64,000 nt of DNA from Bacteroidota bacterium (GTDB lineage Bacteria > Bacteroidota > Bacteroidia > AKYH767-A > 2013-40CM-41-45), in assembly GCA_003389385.1 (NCBI GenBank), contig QQVM01000021.1, forward strand, positions 1-64,000, in the 5' to 3' direction. Below the pieces are notes generated by a model, which saw only the letters and a list, made by a program, of their open reading frames with translations, had not been told where the DNA came from and searched no databases. The position numbers were made by a program, and so were the translations under genes. The number at the start of each line of letters is the position of its first letter. Within the stretch, counting starts at the first letter, position 1. This document shows positions 44,776 to 53,966 of the stretch, piece after piece.

Positions 44776-46829
44776 AATTGTAACCTGAGCTGGAATTTAA
44801 TTTCTTTTTTATTGATGATATTGGGTTCTATCTGGTATCCATTAGTGTCAATCATTTTGTTGTTAACGGAATACTTAGTCCAGAAATCAAGTGATCTGTT
44901 GATTTTATATCTGAACAGAATATAAATTTTACTGCCAAATCCATAATGTGCCGGAATGCTGTAATTATACAACACATCATTCTCGTAGGTGTAAATTCTG
45001 CTGTCATAATCGTCGGTGCCGTAAATCAGATATCGAATTGCAGCTGAAGTTTTGGAATTCATAGGATGATAAAAAAGATCGATAAAGGATAACATCCCTG
45101 ATGATTTATCTGATGGTTGCACTGTTCGCTCTTTCCATTCTGTACGAAAGCCCATTTCCCAGGTTTTATTCAACTCATATCTGATATTCCATCTTATCGA
45201 ATTTTCTTTTGTTGCCAGCAGATAAGGCATATTAGGATCAAATGAATTCATATCCGATTCTCGAATTCTTTTTTTAAATCGCAGATAGGATTCAAAATGT
45301 CTTCGGGGTTTCCAAGTTATCTGAAAAAGCAGGTCATTTCCTCCGGAAGGCCTGCTGGTTTGATATTTGAGCCAGTGGTGTCTGAAGTTATCCCAGGACA
45401 AACTGAATTTCAGTATTCTTACCGGACTGAATTCAATCGCGGAATAAAATCCTTCTTCATTTTTTGTTTTGCCATATTCCGAGAAACCTGCTGAGGCTAT
45501 TGTCTGGTAGTTTGAATTATAATTCCTGTAAATAAAGGAATATGCAGTTTGCTTGTTAAGAGTGATGATGGAGCCGTATAGGGCAGCAATTCCTCCGGGA
45601 TTGGACATAGACAATTCAGAGAACATATTGATGTTTTTAAAAAGGAAGCTTGCATGCAGACTTGTAAGAATTAATTGCTTTCCATTAAAGTTGTGCAAAG
45701 CATATTGTTCTATTCCTTTCTTTACATTCAAATTGTATTCATTGAATTGCATCATGCAACCATATGATAGCAGGCCTTTTTTTCTTTCTGCAGATATACC
45801 TGCAGATATTATTTTGGCATTATTGCGAAGAAGTTCTTCCTTATCATTTCTGTGATATCCGTCATAGACAAAGGATTTGATCAGTCTTTCACCGTTTTCA
45901 TTTGTAAGCCTTGCATCAATCTGATTTGAACTGATATGAACAGTGAAGTCAGTCTGATATAATCTGACTGTACCGGCAAGCCCTCGGTAAAAATTATTTT
46001 CATCCACTGAACTATAAGGAATGATTTTTCTTGCATTCTTACGAATCATCAAAACTTCTGAACTCTTGCCGTAACTCATTCCTGACCAGGTGGCAAGACC
46101 TTGACCAAATTGCAAAGAGTAGTCTCCAATTATTATTTCATGGATCATTCCTTTTCCTCTCACTGAGAGAAAGAATGAAGAAAAATCAGATAACCTGCCT
46201 TTTTCGAAATTCAGAACTTTTTCTCCGGGATCTTTTTCCATAGTGAAGCCAATCTTGACACGGTTTCCTGAAGTAAACCTGTATCTGCAATATAGCTTTG
46301 CCATAGAACCTGAATAATTGCCTGCAACATCGGAATCTGTATTATTGAGATCTGGAATGAATCTTGCAATAAAGGAATGTGATCCGTTTCTGATAATTGA
46401 CTTGTAATCCGGTTTTTCGAAGTATTCATCTCCTCCAAAGCGGATGAATGATTTGAGTTTCCTGATCTCATCAGGATTGAATCCGTCCACCACTTGCAAC
46501 TCTTCAATACAAAGAAAATAACTGTATCTGTTTCTGTGGCGGATAATTCCGGCTGACTGTCTGGAAGAGAAGAGTCCGCTTGATAAAATTTCTTCAGAAG
46601 AAACTTTGTTAAGATCCATTGGATATTTTCTGTAATGCTCAATCAGTTCCAAGGGATATGTGTCTTCATCTGTTGTTTCTGAGTTTTCATTCATGTTTTC
46701 CAATGACTCCTCGAATCCTGAGTTTATTTTCGGATTAATTTCTGACTGCCCATGTAGTTGACTGAGTTGCCCTGTCAATAGGATTATAAGTGCAATCAGT
46801 CTCATGTCCAATTTATATTTGAAATGCAA
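44772..46829 (-). CDS. Helix-hairpin-helix and outer-membrane beta-barrel protein
   Basis: A 685-residue exported protein, typical of a Bacteroidetes family. A signal peptide (ending LHGQS) is followed by an acidic linker and a helix-hairpin-helix-like part (about 55-130; YPMDLNKVSSEEIL, EELQVVDGFNPDEIRKL). The remainder is a series of aromatic-rich beta strands ending FQLRLQF, which fits an outer-membrane barrel with C-terminal phenylalanine. The ATG at 46805 (MRLIALIILLTG) is an alternative start that avoids overlap with the upstream gene. Its role is unknown. It overlaps aroA at its 3' end and is co-directional with the next gene. Confidence 0.75.
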   Translation of the reverse strand: MHFKYKLDMRLIALIILLTGQLSQLHGQSEINPKINSGFEESLENMNENSETTDEDTYPLELIEHYRKYPMDLNKVSSEEILSSGLFSSRQSAGIIRHRNRYSYFLCIEELQVVDGFNPDEIRKLKSFIRFGGDEYFEKPDYKSIIRNGSHSFIARFIPDLNNTDSDVAGNYSGSMAKLYCRYRFTSGNRVKIGFTMEKDPGEKVLNFEKGRLSDFSSFFLSVRGKGMIHEIIIGDYSLQFGQGLATWSGMSYGKSSEVLMIRKNARKIIPYSSVDENNFYRGLAGTVRLYQTDFTVHISSNQIDARLTNENGERLIKSFVYDGYHRNDKEELLRNNAKIISAGISAERKKGLLSYGCMMQFNEYNLNVKKGIEQYALHNFNGKQLILTSLHASFLFKNINMFSELSMSNPGGIAALYGSIITLNKQTAYSFIYRNYNSNYQTIASAGFSEYGKTKNEEGFYSAIEFSPVRILKFSLSWDNFRHHWLKYQTSRPSGGNDLLFQITWKPRRHFESYLRFKKRIRESDMNSFDPNMPYLLATKENSIRWNIRYELNKTWEMGFRTEWKERTVQPSDKSSGMLSFIDLFYHPMNSKTSAAIRYLIYGTDDYDSRIYTYENDVLYNYSIPAHYGFGSKIYILFRYKINRSLDFWTKYSVNNKMIDTNGYQIEPNIINKKEIKFQLRLQF

Positions 46830-47619
46830 TTGAAAGCATGGTTCTATGGCCTGTGTTTCCGTGAAATTCTGATCCTATGTCAAGGACGATTTTTTTCCAG
46901 CTCAATGATGCTCCAAATGAACCTGTAAATGGCAGACTTGAAATTCCTGACCTTAAAGTGAATTGATTTTGATATCTGTATTCTATTCCTCCGTGAAAAC
47001 TGAATTCCTTTCCATAATATTTGTTAGTTTGAAAATACAGATGAACGTTATCAGAGCTTTCATAACTTAAAGCGCATATAATGATTTTATCGATTGGCAA
47101 TCGCATTGCATTGTTCCATTTTTGTCCTCCAGGATTGGAGATGAGGAAAGCAACGCTAAGCTTGTCCAGTGGCTTTGAGTAAAGTCCTGCTTTGCCGTAC
47201 CATGCGCTGTGTCTTTCAGAAGATTCTGCTCCATAGTTCCATCGCTCATTAACCATGGATATCCCGGCATAAAACTTTTCAGCCAATTTGTTTGAGTAAG
47301 AAAATTCCATTCCGCCAAAATGAAATCGGCCCGTACCTGCACGGTATATATGCATCCCTGCGGCGCTTTTCCCTTTGCGTGTCATGGCTATGAATCTATA
47401 TTTGCCATAGTCATCGGCTAAAAAATGGCCCTCGCTTGAAATACCTGCGGCAATTCGAAGGTGCCCCGGACAAATTGATGGATTAAAAGCCCGGCTCCAA
47501 AGTTCATCGGAAACTATGCTTACTTGCCCCTTGCCGGTCAGAGAAGCAGGTACTACTCCGAATGTAAGTCGGTAGCATGCTAAGAATAAAATTAAAATGA
47601 AGTTGCTTGTTTTCATCAA
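46813..47619 (-). CDS. Exported beta-barrel-like protein, unknown function
   Basis: A 268-residue protein with signal peptide (MMKTSNFILILFLACYRLTFG) and about ten amphipathic strands with many aromatic residues, ending MLSIAFQI. This suits a small outer-membrane barrel. I do not recognise a named family. It precedes the helix-hairpin-helix barrel gene on the minus strand, overlapping it by 17 bases if that gene uses its longer start, so the two are probably co-expressed and may work together in the outer membrane. Confidence 0.7.
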   Translation of the reverse strand: MMKTSNFILILFLACYRLTFGVVPASLTGKGQVSIVSDELWSRAFNPSICPGHLRIAAGISSEGHFLADDYGKYRFIAMTRKGKSAAGMHIYRAGTGRFHFGGMEFSYSNKLAEKFYAGISMVNERWNYGAESSERHSAWYGKAGLYSKPLDKLSVAFLISNPGGQKWNNAMRLPIDKIIICALSYESSDNVHLYFQTNKYYGKEFSFHGGIEYRYQNQFTLRSGISSLPFTGSFGASLSWKKIVLDIGSEFHGNTGHRTMLSIAFQI

Positions 47620-47676
47620 GAGCTGACAAATCTAATTGCCATCCTCCGGATGAATAACCCTCTTTATGATGGGTAA

Positions 47677-48183
47677 TTAAATCGGATCAGGTTTGCCCAT
47701 TTCCTCGTTGCTTTTATTCACTTTATGTTTCAATGCTTCTTTAAAAGTTTCAACGCGCTTTAAAACTGCAGCATCTGCACTTCCAATAATTTGTGCAGCT
47801 AATATTCCTGCATTTTGGGCTGCATTCAAAGCCACTGTGGCAACAGGCACACCATTAGGCATTTGTAATATTGATAAAACCGAATCCCATCCGTCTATTG
47901 AGTTGGATGACTTGATTGGAACTCCAATGACAGGAAGCGGAGTAAGAGATGCCACCATTCCGGGCAGGTGAGCAGCTCCACCCGCGCCGGCAATGATTAC
48001 TTTCAAACCGCGCCCTGCAGCTGATTTTGCATATTCAAACATTCTGTCCGGTGTGCGATGTGCAGATACAATCGAAAGTTCAAAAGGAATTTGCATCTCT
48101 GTCAGAATTTTAGCAGCTTCATTCATGACCTGCAGATCCGACTGGCTACCCATGATAATTCCAACCAGAATTTTGTTTGTCAT
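47677..48183 (-). CDS. purE: N5-carboxyaminoimidazole ribonucleotide mutase
   Basis: Converts N5-CAIR, the PurK product, to CAIR in purine synthesis. It has 168 residues, class I PurE. Motifs [45 protein letters not shown] and TPLPVIGVP are intact. It follows purK on the same strand after 32 bases. Confidence 0.96.
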   Translation of the reverse strand: MTNKILVGIIMGSQSDLQVMNEAAKILTEMQIPFELSIVSAHRTPDRMFEYAKSAAGRGLKVIIAGAGGAAHLPGMVASLTPLPVIGVPIKSSNSIDGWDSVLSILQMPNGVPVATVALNAAQNAGILAAQIIGSADAAVLKRVETFKEALKHKVNKSNEEMGKPDPI

Positions 48184-48215
48184 TTATCTTAATTTTTATT
48201 TTATTTTCACTGTAA

Positions 48216-49367
48216 TCAGGACCTTGTTCTGACTTTGAGAAATCTCCTTACCTGTTCCATTTTTTTCTTGGCTTCTTCAGCAGATGATGCAAGAACAGTT
48301 ACGTGGCCCATTTTTCGGTTTGGTCTGCTTTCTTTTTTTCCGTATAGGTGAATGTATACTCCTTCCATTGAAAGAGTCTCGTGTACCCCTTCATAAACGG
48401 CAGGACCGGCCGTTTGAGGATCACCAAGAATATTCAGCATGAAAGCATGCTGACGCAATGCGCAGGAGCCCAGCGGCAGATCAAGAATTGCCCTGAGGTG
48501 TTGATCATATTGTGATGAATAATTGGCTTCAATGGTATGATGACCGCTGTTATGTGGTCTTGGAGCGATTTCATTTACCAATAGTTCTCCGGAACGAGTA
48601 AGAAACATTTCAACAGCAAGCACACCGGTAATCTTCAGGGCATTTGCCAGATTCACGGCAATGACTGTTGCTTCCTCTTCAATATTTTGTTCTGTTTCAG
48701 CCGGTGAGAATAAATAATCAACCAGGTTAGCATTGGGATCGAAATGCATCTGAACACTTGGAAATGTGCGGGTGTTCCCTCGTGAATCTCTTGCAACAAT
48801 CACCGACAATTCTGATTTGAAATCGATCATTCGCTCAATAACACTGGGTTCATCAAAAGCAGATTGACTATCCGCAGAATTCATGATCCGTTTTACACCG
48901 CGACCGTCATAACCACCTTTGCGCAGCTTTTGCATGCATGGAAAAAATGAGGTGTTTTCTCTGATTTGATCTGCATTATCTACCAAATGAAATTCCGCTG
49001 TTGGAATTTTGTTGGCCCTGAAAAAAATCTTCTGACTCCCTTTGTCCTGAATCAGTTTTATCACAGCAGGTTCAGGCCTCACTTTTGTGCCTTCTTTTTC
49101 AAGGTCTTCAAGCGCCTGGATATTTACGTGTTCAATTTCAATAGTTAAGACATCCTGCTTTTTACCAAAATTGTATACTGCATCGTAATCCTTGAAGGAC
49201 CCTTGCTCAAAGTGATCGCATAAGTTTCTGCAGGGAGCCAAAGGGTCCGGATCGAGGACGGATGTTTCCAGGTCATAATCTGCAGCCTTTTGAAGCAGCA
49301 TTTTGCCCAATTGTCCGCCTCCGAGTATCCCGAGTTTGACTGATTTAAATGCTGTTGTCTGGCTCAT
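48216..49367 (-). CDS. purK: 5-(carboxyamino)imidazole ribonucleotide synthase
   Basis: ATP-grasp enzyme that joins bicarbonate to AIR. It has 383 residues. The N-terminal GILGGGQLGKML, the ATP-grasp core with LRKGGYDGRGVKRI, the ATP/Mg site VEMFLTRSGELLVNEIAPRPHNSGHHTIE and the C-terminal HLYGKKESRPNRKMGHVTVL are present. First gene of a purK-purE unit. A TAAATTTG box lies only about 9 bases upstream of the ATG, suggesting a nearly leaderless message. Confidence 0.96.
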   Translation of the reverse strand: MSQTTAFKSVKLGILGGGQLGKMLLQKAADYDLETSVLDPDPLAPCRNLCDHFEQGSFKDYDAVYNFGKKQDVLTIEIEHVNIQALEDLEKEGTKVRPEPAVIKLIQDKGSQKIFFRANKIPTAEFHLVDNADQIRENTSFFPCMQKLRKGGYDGRGVKRIMNSADSQSAFDEPSVIERMIDFKSELSVIVARDSRGNTRTFPSVQMHFDPNANLVDYLFSPAETEQNIEEEATVIAVNLANALKITGVLAVEMFLTRSGELLVNEIAPRPHNSGHHTIEANYSSQYDQHLRAILDLPLGSCALRQHAFMLNILGDPQTAGPAVYEGVHETLSMEGVYIHLYGKKESRPNRKMGHVTVLASSAEEAKKKMEQVRRFLKVRTRS

Positions 49368-49375
49368 CCTGCGGT

Positions 49376-49383
49376 CAAATTTA
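49376..49383 (-). promoter_or_regulatory. -7 box of purK
   Basis: On the minus strand TAAATTTG, exact to consensus, ends 9 bases before the purK ATG at 49367. No clear TTG at -33. The transcript would have a leader of only a few bases. Confidence 0.45.
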
Positions 49384-49416
49384 GGATAAAGTTAATCAGA
49401 TAAAAAGACAGAAAAA

Positions 49417-49447
49417 TTGGGATGGCTTCACATTAATCTTAATTTTG
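49417..49447 (+). promoter_or_regulatory. Promoter of hpt
   Basis: TTG at 49417-49419, a 20-base spacer and TAATTTTG at 49440-49447, an ideal match. It sets transcription start near 49453, so the TTG at 49445 cannot be the hpt start. Confidence 0.7.
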
Positions 49448-49468
49448 CCATTCCTTCCCAAATCGTTC

Positions 49469-50005
49469 ATGCAAAAGGTCCAAATCAGAGTCAAGACATT
49501 CGTAATCAATATCCCTGAACAAGCGATTCAAAACAGGATTGCGGAGATAGCAAAGCAAATCGACAAAGAATACAATGGCCTCGATCCCGTATTTCTTTGT
49601 GTGCTTAATGGCGCATTCTTATTTGCGGCAGATCTTTTTAAAAATATCAGCACTAATTGTGAAATTGCATTCATTCGGGTTTCTTCATATTCGGGAACAT
49701 CTTCCACAGGACATATAAAAAATCTGGTGGGAGTGACAGAAAATATCAAAGACCGAAATGTGGTAATATTGGAAGATATTGTAGATACCGGAGATACGGC
49801 GATTTATCTGGTGGAGGAATTGAAAAAGCATAATCCTTCTTCTGTTAAATTCGCAAGTTTGCTCTTGAAACCTAAAGCGCTCCGACATGAATTCCGTCCT
49901 GATTACATCGGGTTTGAAGTTCCGAATGATTTTCTTGTCGGGTACGGACTGGACTATGATGGATATGGCAGGAATCTGAAGGACATATATAAATTGTCAG
50001 AATAG
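49469..50005 (+). CDS. hpt: Hypoxanthine phosphoribosyltransferase
   Basis: Purine salvage: hypoxanthine or guanine plus PRPP to IMP or GMP. It has 178 residues from ATG 49469 (MQKVQIRVKTF); an upstream TTG lies inside the promoter. The PRPP site is VVILEDIVDTGDTA. VLNGAFLFAADL, SSYSGTSSTG and the C-terminal VGYGLDYDGYGRNL complete the family pattern. It is divergent from purK, so the synthesis and salvage genes share an intergenic region. Confidence 0.96.
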   Translation: MQKVQIRVKTFVINIPEQAIQNRIAEIAKQIDKEYNGLDPVFLCVLNGAFLFAADLFKNISTNCEIAFIRVSSYSGTSSTGHIKNLVGVTENIKDRNVVILEDIVDTGDTAIYLVEELKKHNPSSVKFASLLLKPKALRHEFRPDYIGFEVPNDFLVGYGLDYDGYGRNLKDIYKLSE

Positions 50006-50054
50006 ATTGAATTAAATTTTACATGGAGAGAATCAATCCAAAAAACACCTTCAC

Positions 50055-50633
50055 ATGCTGAACATCGTTCTATTTGGGCCTCCGGGAGCAGGCAAAGGCA
50101 CACAAAGTGAAAACCTGATTAAAAAGTATAACCTTGTTCATTTATCGACAGGGGATATTCTCCGGTCTGAGGTTGCAGAAAAAACAGCGCTCGGACTAGA
50201 AGCCAAGAAGTTAATGGATCAGGGCTTGCTGGTTCCGGATGAAGTTGTGATTGGCATGATCGAATCGAAAGTGGATTCCAATAAAAATGCTAACGGATTT
50301 ATCTTTGACGGCTTTCCCAGAACAACTGCTCAGGCTGAAGCGCTTGATCAGTTGCTGGCCAGAAAGAACACATCCATCACCAGGATGCTGGCATTGGAAG
50401 TGAACAATGATGAACTCACAAAACGATTACTGCTTCGCGGTAAGGATTCGGGCAGGGCAGATGACCGAAATGAAGAGATAATTCGCAAAAGAATTGAAGA
50501 ATACAATTCTAAAACCGCTCCGCTAAAAGCTTATTACAGTTCTCAAAATAAATTTACAGGGATCAACGGCATTGGCAGTATTGAAGAGATCTTTGAACGA
50601 CTTAGCGATGCGATTGAGAAAATCACCGCCTGA
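50055..50633 (+). CDS. adk: Adenylate kinase
   Basis: AMP + ATP to 2 ADP. It has 192 residues, with P-loop GPPGAGKGTQ, AMP-binding STGDILRSEVAE, and IFDGFPRTTAQA. The LID is short and lacks zinc cysteines (RLLLRGKDSGRADDRNEE), as in other short-type bacterial kinases. It lies 49 bases after hpt, in the same nucleotide-metabolism run. Confidence 0.96.
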   Translation: MLNIVLFGPPGAGKGTQSENLIKKYNLVHLSTGDILRSEVAEKTALGLEAKKLMDQGLLVPDEVVIGMIESKVDSNKNANGFIFDGFPRTTAQAEALDQLLARKNTSITRMLALEVNNDELTKRLLLRGKDSGRADDRNEEIIRKRIEEYNSKTAPLKAYYSSQNKFTGINGIGSIEEIFERLSDAIEKITA

Positions 50634-50701
50634 GTATAAAGAACTGAATATTTAAAGTCATCAGCCAGTTGTCCTGAATTCAACACAATCTTTGACCTTT
50701 T

Positions 50702-51691
50702 ATGTCATCCAACTTTGTCGATTATGTCAAGATCTGTTGCCGTAGCGGTGCTGGCGGCGCAGGTTCTGTTCATTTTCACCGCGACCGCTTTACTGCCAAA
50801 GGCGGTCCTGACGGAGGTGATGGCGGAAGAGGAGGGCATATTATTTTGAAAGGTAACAGGCAGCTATGGACTTTGCTTCATCTGAAGTATCGCAAGCATG
50901 TTATCGCTGAGCCCGGAAAAAATGGTTCAAGTGCCTTAAAAACTGGTGCTGACGGCAAGGATGAAATTCTTGAAGTTCCTATCGGTACTGTAGCTAAGGA
51001 TCCTGAAACCGAAGAAGTGCTTTTTGAAATTACGGAAGATGGACAAGAAATTATTTTAACACCTGGTGGAAGAGGAGGGAAAGGAAATAACTTCTTCAAA
51101 ACCTCTACTCTGCAAACTCCGCGCTTTGCACAACCCGGAGAGCCAGGACTGGAAGAGTGGAGAGTGCTTGAATTGAAAATTCTCGCTGATGTCGGGTTGG
51201 TAGGCTTTCCCAATGCAGGTAAATCCACATTGTTGTCCGTAGTCAGTGCAGCTAAACCTGAAATCGCAGACTATCCATTTACCACACTCGTGCCTAATTT
51301 GGGAATAGTAGCATACAGGGATGGCAAGTCTTTTGTCATGGCTGATATTCCCGGAATCATTGAAGGTGCGCACACAGGAAGAGGTCTCGGACTTCGGTTT
51401 CTGAGACACATCGAAAGAAACTCGATTCTTCTTTTCATGATTCCATGCGACAGTAAAAGCATTAAGGAAGAATACAGGATATTACTTAATGAACTTGAAC
51501 AATACAATCCTGAACTCCTTCACAAATCCAGAATTCTCGCAATCACAAAGTGTGACATGATAGACAAAGAACTGATTGAGGAAATGAAAGCTGAACTTCC
51601 TGAAGACATTAAATCAATTTTTATCTCAGCTGTTTCCATGTTCGGAATAACTTATTTAAAAGATTTGATCTGGACGGAATTAAACAAGTAG
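50702..51691 (+). CDS. obg: GTPase Obg (CgtA)
   Basis: Ribosome-associated GTPase needed for 50S assembly and growth. It has 329 residues. The glycine-rich Obg fold (about 1-157) includes [16 protein letters not shown], then [11 protein letters not shown]. The G domain has P-loop [13 protein letters not shown], the switch region [32 protein letters not shown] and ITKCD. The C-terminal OCT domain of some members is absent. The PAP2 gene follows after 4 bases. Confidence 0.96.
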   Translation: MSSNFVDYVKICCRSGAGGAGSVHFHRDRFTAKGGPDGGDGGRGGHIILKGNRQLWTLLHLKYRKHVIAEPGKNGSSALKTGADGKDEILEVPIGTVAKDPETEEVLFEITEDGQEIILTPGGRGGKGNNFFKTSTLQTPRFAQPGEPGLEEWRVLELKILADVGLVGFPNAGKSTLLSVVSAAKPEIADYPFTTLVPNLGIVAYRDGKSFVMADIPGIIEGAHTGRGLGLRFLRHIERNSILLFMIPCDSKSIKEEYRILLNELEQYNPELLHKSRILAITKCDMIDKELIEEMKAELPEDIKSIFISAVSMFGITYLKDLIWTELNK

Positions 51692-51695
51692 AACC

Positions 51696-52301
51696 ATGCT
51701 GAGTCAGCTTGAAGAACTTGATGTGACTTTGTTCCTTTTTTTCAATGGAATGCATAATGAGTTTTTTGATTTTTTATTCTACTGGATTAGCAACAAATGG
51801 ATTTGGATTCCGCTTTATGCCGTGCTGGCATATTATCTGTATAAAAAGGAAAAGAAACATTTCTTTTACCTGTTGATGCTTGTTGCAGTCATGATCACAC
51901 TTAGCGATCAGATAAGTTCTTCATTGATTAAAAATTCTGTAATGCGTCTGCGGCCTACTCATGATCCCATGCTTACAGGAGAAGTTCATTTCGTGAATAA
52001 TTACAAAGGCGGTAAATATGGTTTTGTATCTTCACATGCCGCAAATGCTTTTGCCATTGCAGTATTTATTTACAGACTTCTGAAGCGGCGCAAGACAGGA
52101 TGGAAAAGTTTTATGCTAATTTGGGCTCTGATTGTTTCATATAGCAGAATATATCTGGGTGTGCATTATCCGGCAGACATTATCGGTGGAGCAATGGTCG
52201 GCGCAATTTTAGGATATGCTACAGCCAAAACATACAGGCATTTGCAAATTCATGTGATTCCTTCCAGAAAAAATACAAACAGATCTAATGAAAAAGTATA
52301 A
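51696..52301 (+). CDS. PAP2-family membrane phosphatase
   Basis: A 201-residue inner-membrane lipid phosphatase with about five transmembrane segments. The three active-site motifs are present: KNSVMRLRP, SSHAANAFA (SSHA in place of the common PSGH), and SRIYLGVHYPADIIGG. Such enzymes act on undecaprenyl diphosphate or phosphatidylglycerol phosphate; the substrate cannot be decided here. It overlaps the downstream phosphatase gene by 14 bases and follows obg by 4, so they are probably co-transcribed. Confidence 0.9.
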   Translation: MLSQLEELDVTLFLFFNGMHNEFFDFLFYWISNKWIWIPLYAVLAYYLYKKEKKHFFYLLMLVAVMITLSDQISSSLIKNSVMRLRPTHDPMLTGEVHFVNNYKGGKYGFVSSHAANAFAIAVFIYRLLKRRKTGWKSFMLIWALIVSYSRIYLGVHYPADIIGGAMVGAILGYATAKTYRHLQIHVIPSRKNTNRSNEKV

Positions 52302-53964
52302 AATGATTTTTGTGTTCAGATATTCAATAATTATTGCCGCGTTTCTTATTCAATCTGTCGCCAGTGCTCAGAAGCTGGACCGCATGAAACAAATGAATGA
52401 AGATAAACCTACACTCATAGTTGCAATTATTGTGGATCAGATGAAACAGGAGTTTCTTTTCAGATTTTCCGATCGTTATGGACAGGATGGATTTCGCCGG
52501 CTTGTGAATGAAGGATTCGTCTTTCGCAATGCGCATTTCAATTACACTCCAACTTATACAGGTCCGGGTCATGCTTCGATATTCACCGGAACTTATCCAT
52601 CAGTTCATGGAATAATTGGCAATGAATGGTACGACCGTAACACAGGCAATTCAGTCTATTGTGTAGGTGATGATCAAACAAAACCGGTAGGAACTACATC
52701 CATATCCGGAAAAATGTCTCCAAGGAATATGCTTGCAAGCACATTCACAGATCAGATGCGACTTGGTTCAAACTTTCGTTCCAAAGTGATTGGAATATCT
52801 CTCAAAGACCGTGGTGCAGTATTGCCCGCCGGTCACACTGCGAATGCAGCTTACTGGCATGATCCTCATCTTAACAATTGGGTAAGCAGCACTTATTACA
52901 TGAAAGAATTGCCTCAGTGGGTGAAGGATTTTAATGCAAGAAAAATTTCTGATTCTCTTATCTCCCAACCTTGGAATACTCTGTATCCCATAGAAACATA
53001 TAATATGAGTTCACCGGATGACAGTCCGTACGAAGGATTGTTTAAAGGTCAAACAAGACCTGTCTTCCCTCATGATTTACCTGAATACAAGGCCCTGGAA
53101 TCTGAGCTTATCAGAAAGACTCCTTTTGGAGATACTTATACCCGCATGTTCGCTCAGGCAGCTGTTTCAGGAGAAGGACTTGGGAAAAGGAAGGATACAG
53201 ACTGTTTGATTGTAAGTTTTTCTACTCCTGATTACGTTGGACATATGTACGGTACTACTGCTGTGGAACTGGAAGATGTTTACTTGCGTTTTGACAGAGA
53301 GTTGGGAGCATTCCTTAACTTTCTGGATAAGGAAGTGGGAAAAGGAAAATACACACTTTTTCTTACCTCTGATCATGGAGCCGCTCATAATGTCAGCTTT
53401 CTCCAGGATAATAAGATTCCCACTGGAAATATCAGAGGGTCATATATCTCCGATTCACTTCGTGCCTTTATTAAAAGATATTACAACGACGAAGAATTAT
53501 TGTTAACAGCTTCAGGAAAGAATATATTTCTAAACAGAAAAAAAATTGAAAGCAAAAAGATTCCTCTAAATGATATTCAAAATTCCTGCAGAAATTTTCT
53601 ATTGACTCTCGATGGAGTCAATTCAGTTTATATTTCAACTGAACTATACGGGCCAACTTATTCTACGGGATTTTCAAATCTGTACAAGAATGGTCATCAT
53701 GCGAAAAGAGGAGCAGACATTGTAATTCAGTACGATCCTGCTTATCTCTCATGGCACAGCAAGACAGGCACTTCACATGGTTCGCCCTATGCCTATGATA
53801 CACACGTGCCTCTGATATTTTACGGAAAAAATATTCCTTCAGGGACAAGTGTTGAGTTTGCAGATATAATTAATATTGCTTCAACAATTTCCACTATGCT
53901 CAACATTGAGTTTCCGAACGGAAACCTGGGCAAGCCACTAGACGTTTTGTTCAGACAAGACTGA
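52288..53964 (+). CDS. PafA-like alkaline phosphatase
   Basis: A 558-residue exported phosphatase of the PafA/nucleotide pyrophosphatase superfamily. The signal peptide ends about SVASAQ. The metal-binding Asp in IVDQMKQEF, nucleophile Thr91 in TYTGPGHA and Asn112 in IIGNEWYD have the same 21-residue spacing as Thr79 and Asn100 of PafA; the K-x-R pair (Lys173, Arg175 in SLKDRGA) is also present. Further ligands are in SFSTPDYVGHMYG, LTSDHGA and GTSHGSPYAYDTHVPLIFYG. It should release phosphate from monoesters in the periplasm. The MFS gene follows after two bases. Confidence 0.9.
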   Translation: MKKYKMIFVFRYSIIIAAFLIQSVASAQKLDRMKQMNEDKPTLIVAIIVDQMKQEFLFRFSDRYGQDGFRRLVNEGFVFRNAHFNYTPTYTGPGHASIFTGTYPSVHGIIGNEWYDRNTGNSVYCVGDDQTKPVGTTSISGKMSPRNMLASTFTDQMRLGSNFRSKVIGISLKDRGAVLPAGHTANAAYWHDPHLNNWVSSTYYMKELPQWVKDFNARKISDSLISQPWNTLYPIETYNMSSPDDSPYEGLFKGQTRPVFPHDLPEYKALESELIRKTPFGDTYTRMFAQAAVSGEGLGKRKDTDCLIVSFSTPDYVGHMYGTTAVELEDVYLRFDRELGAFLNFLDKEVGKGKYTLFLTSDHGAAHNVSFLQDNKIPTGNIRGSYISDSLRAFIKRYYNDEELLLTASGKNIFLNRKKIESKKIPLNDIQNSCRNFLLTLDGVNSVYISTELYGPTYSTGFSNLYKNGHHAKRGADIVIQYDPAYLSWHSKTGTSHGSPYAYDTHVPLIFYGKNIPSGTSVEFADIINIASTISTMLNIEFPNGNLGKPLDVLFRQD

Positions 53965-53966
53965 TC

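Noticed and set aside
49445-49468. hpt start at TTG 49445
   Set aside because: This codon lies in the promoter -7 box; ATG 49469 gives the normal length.
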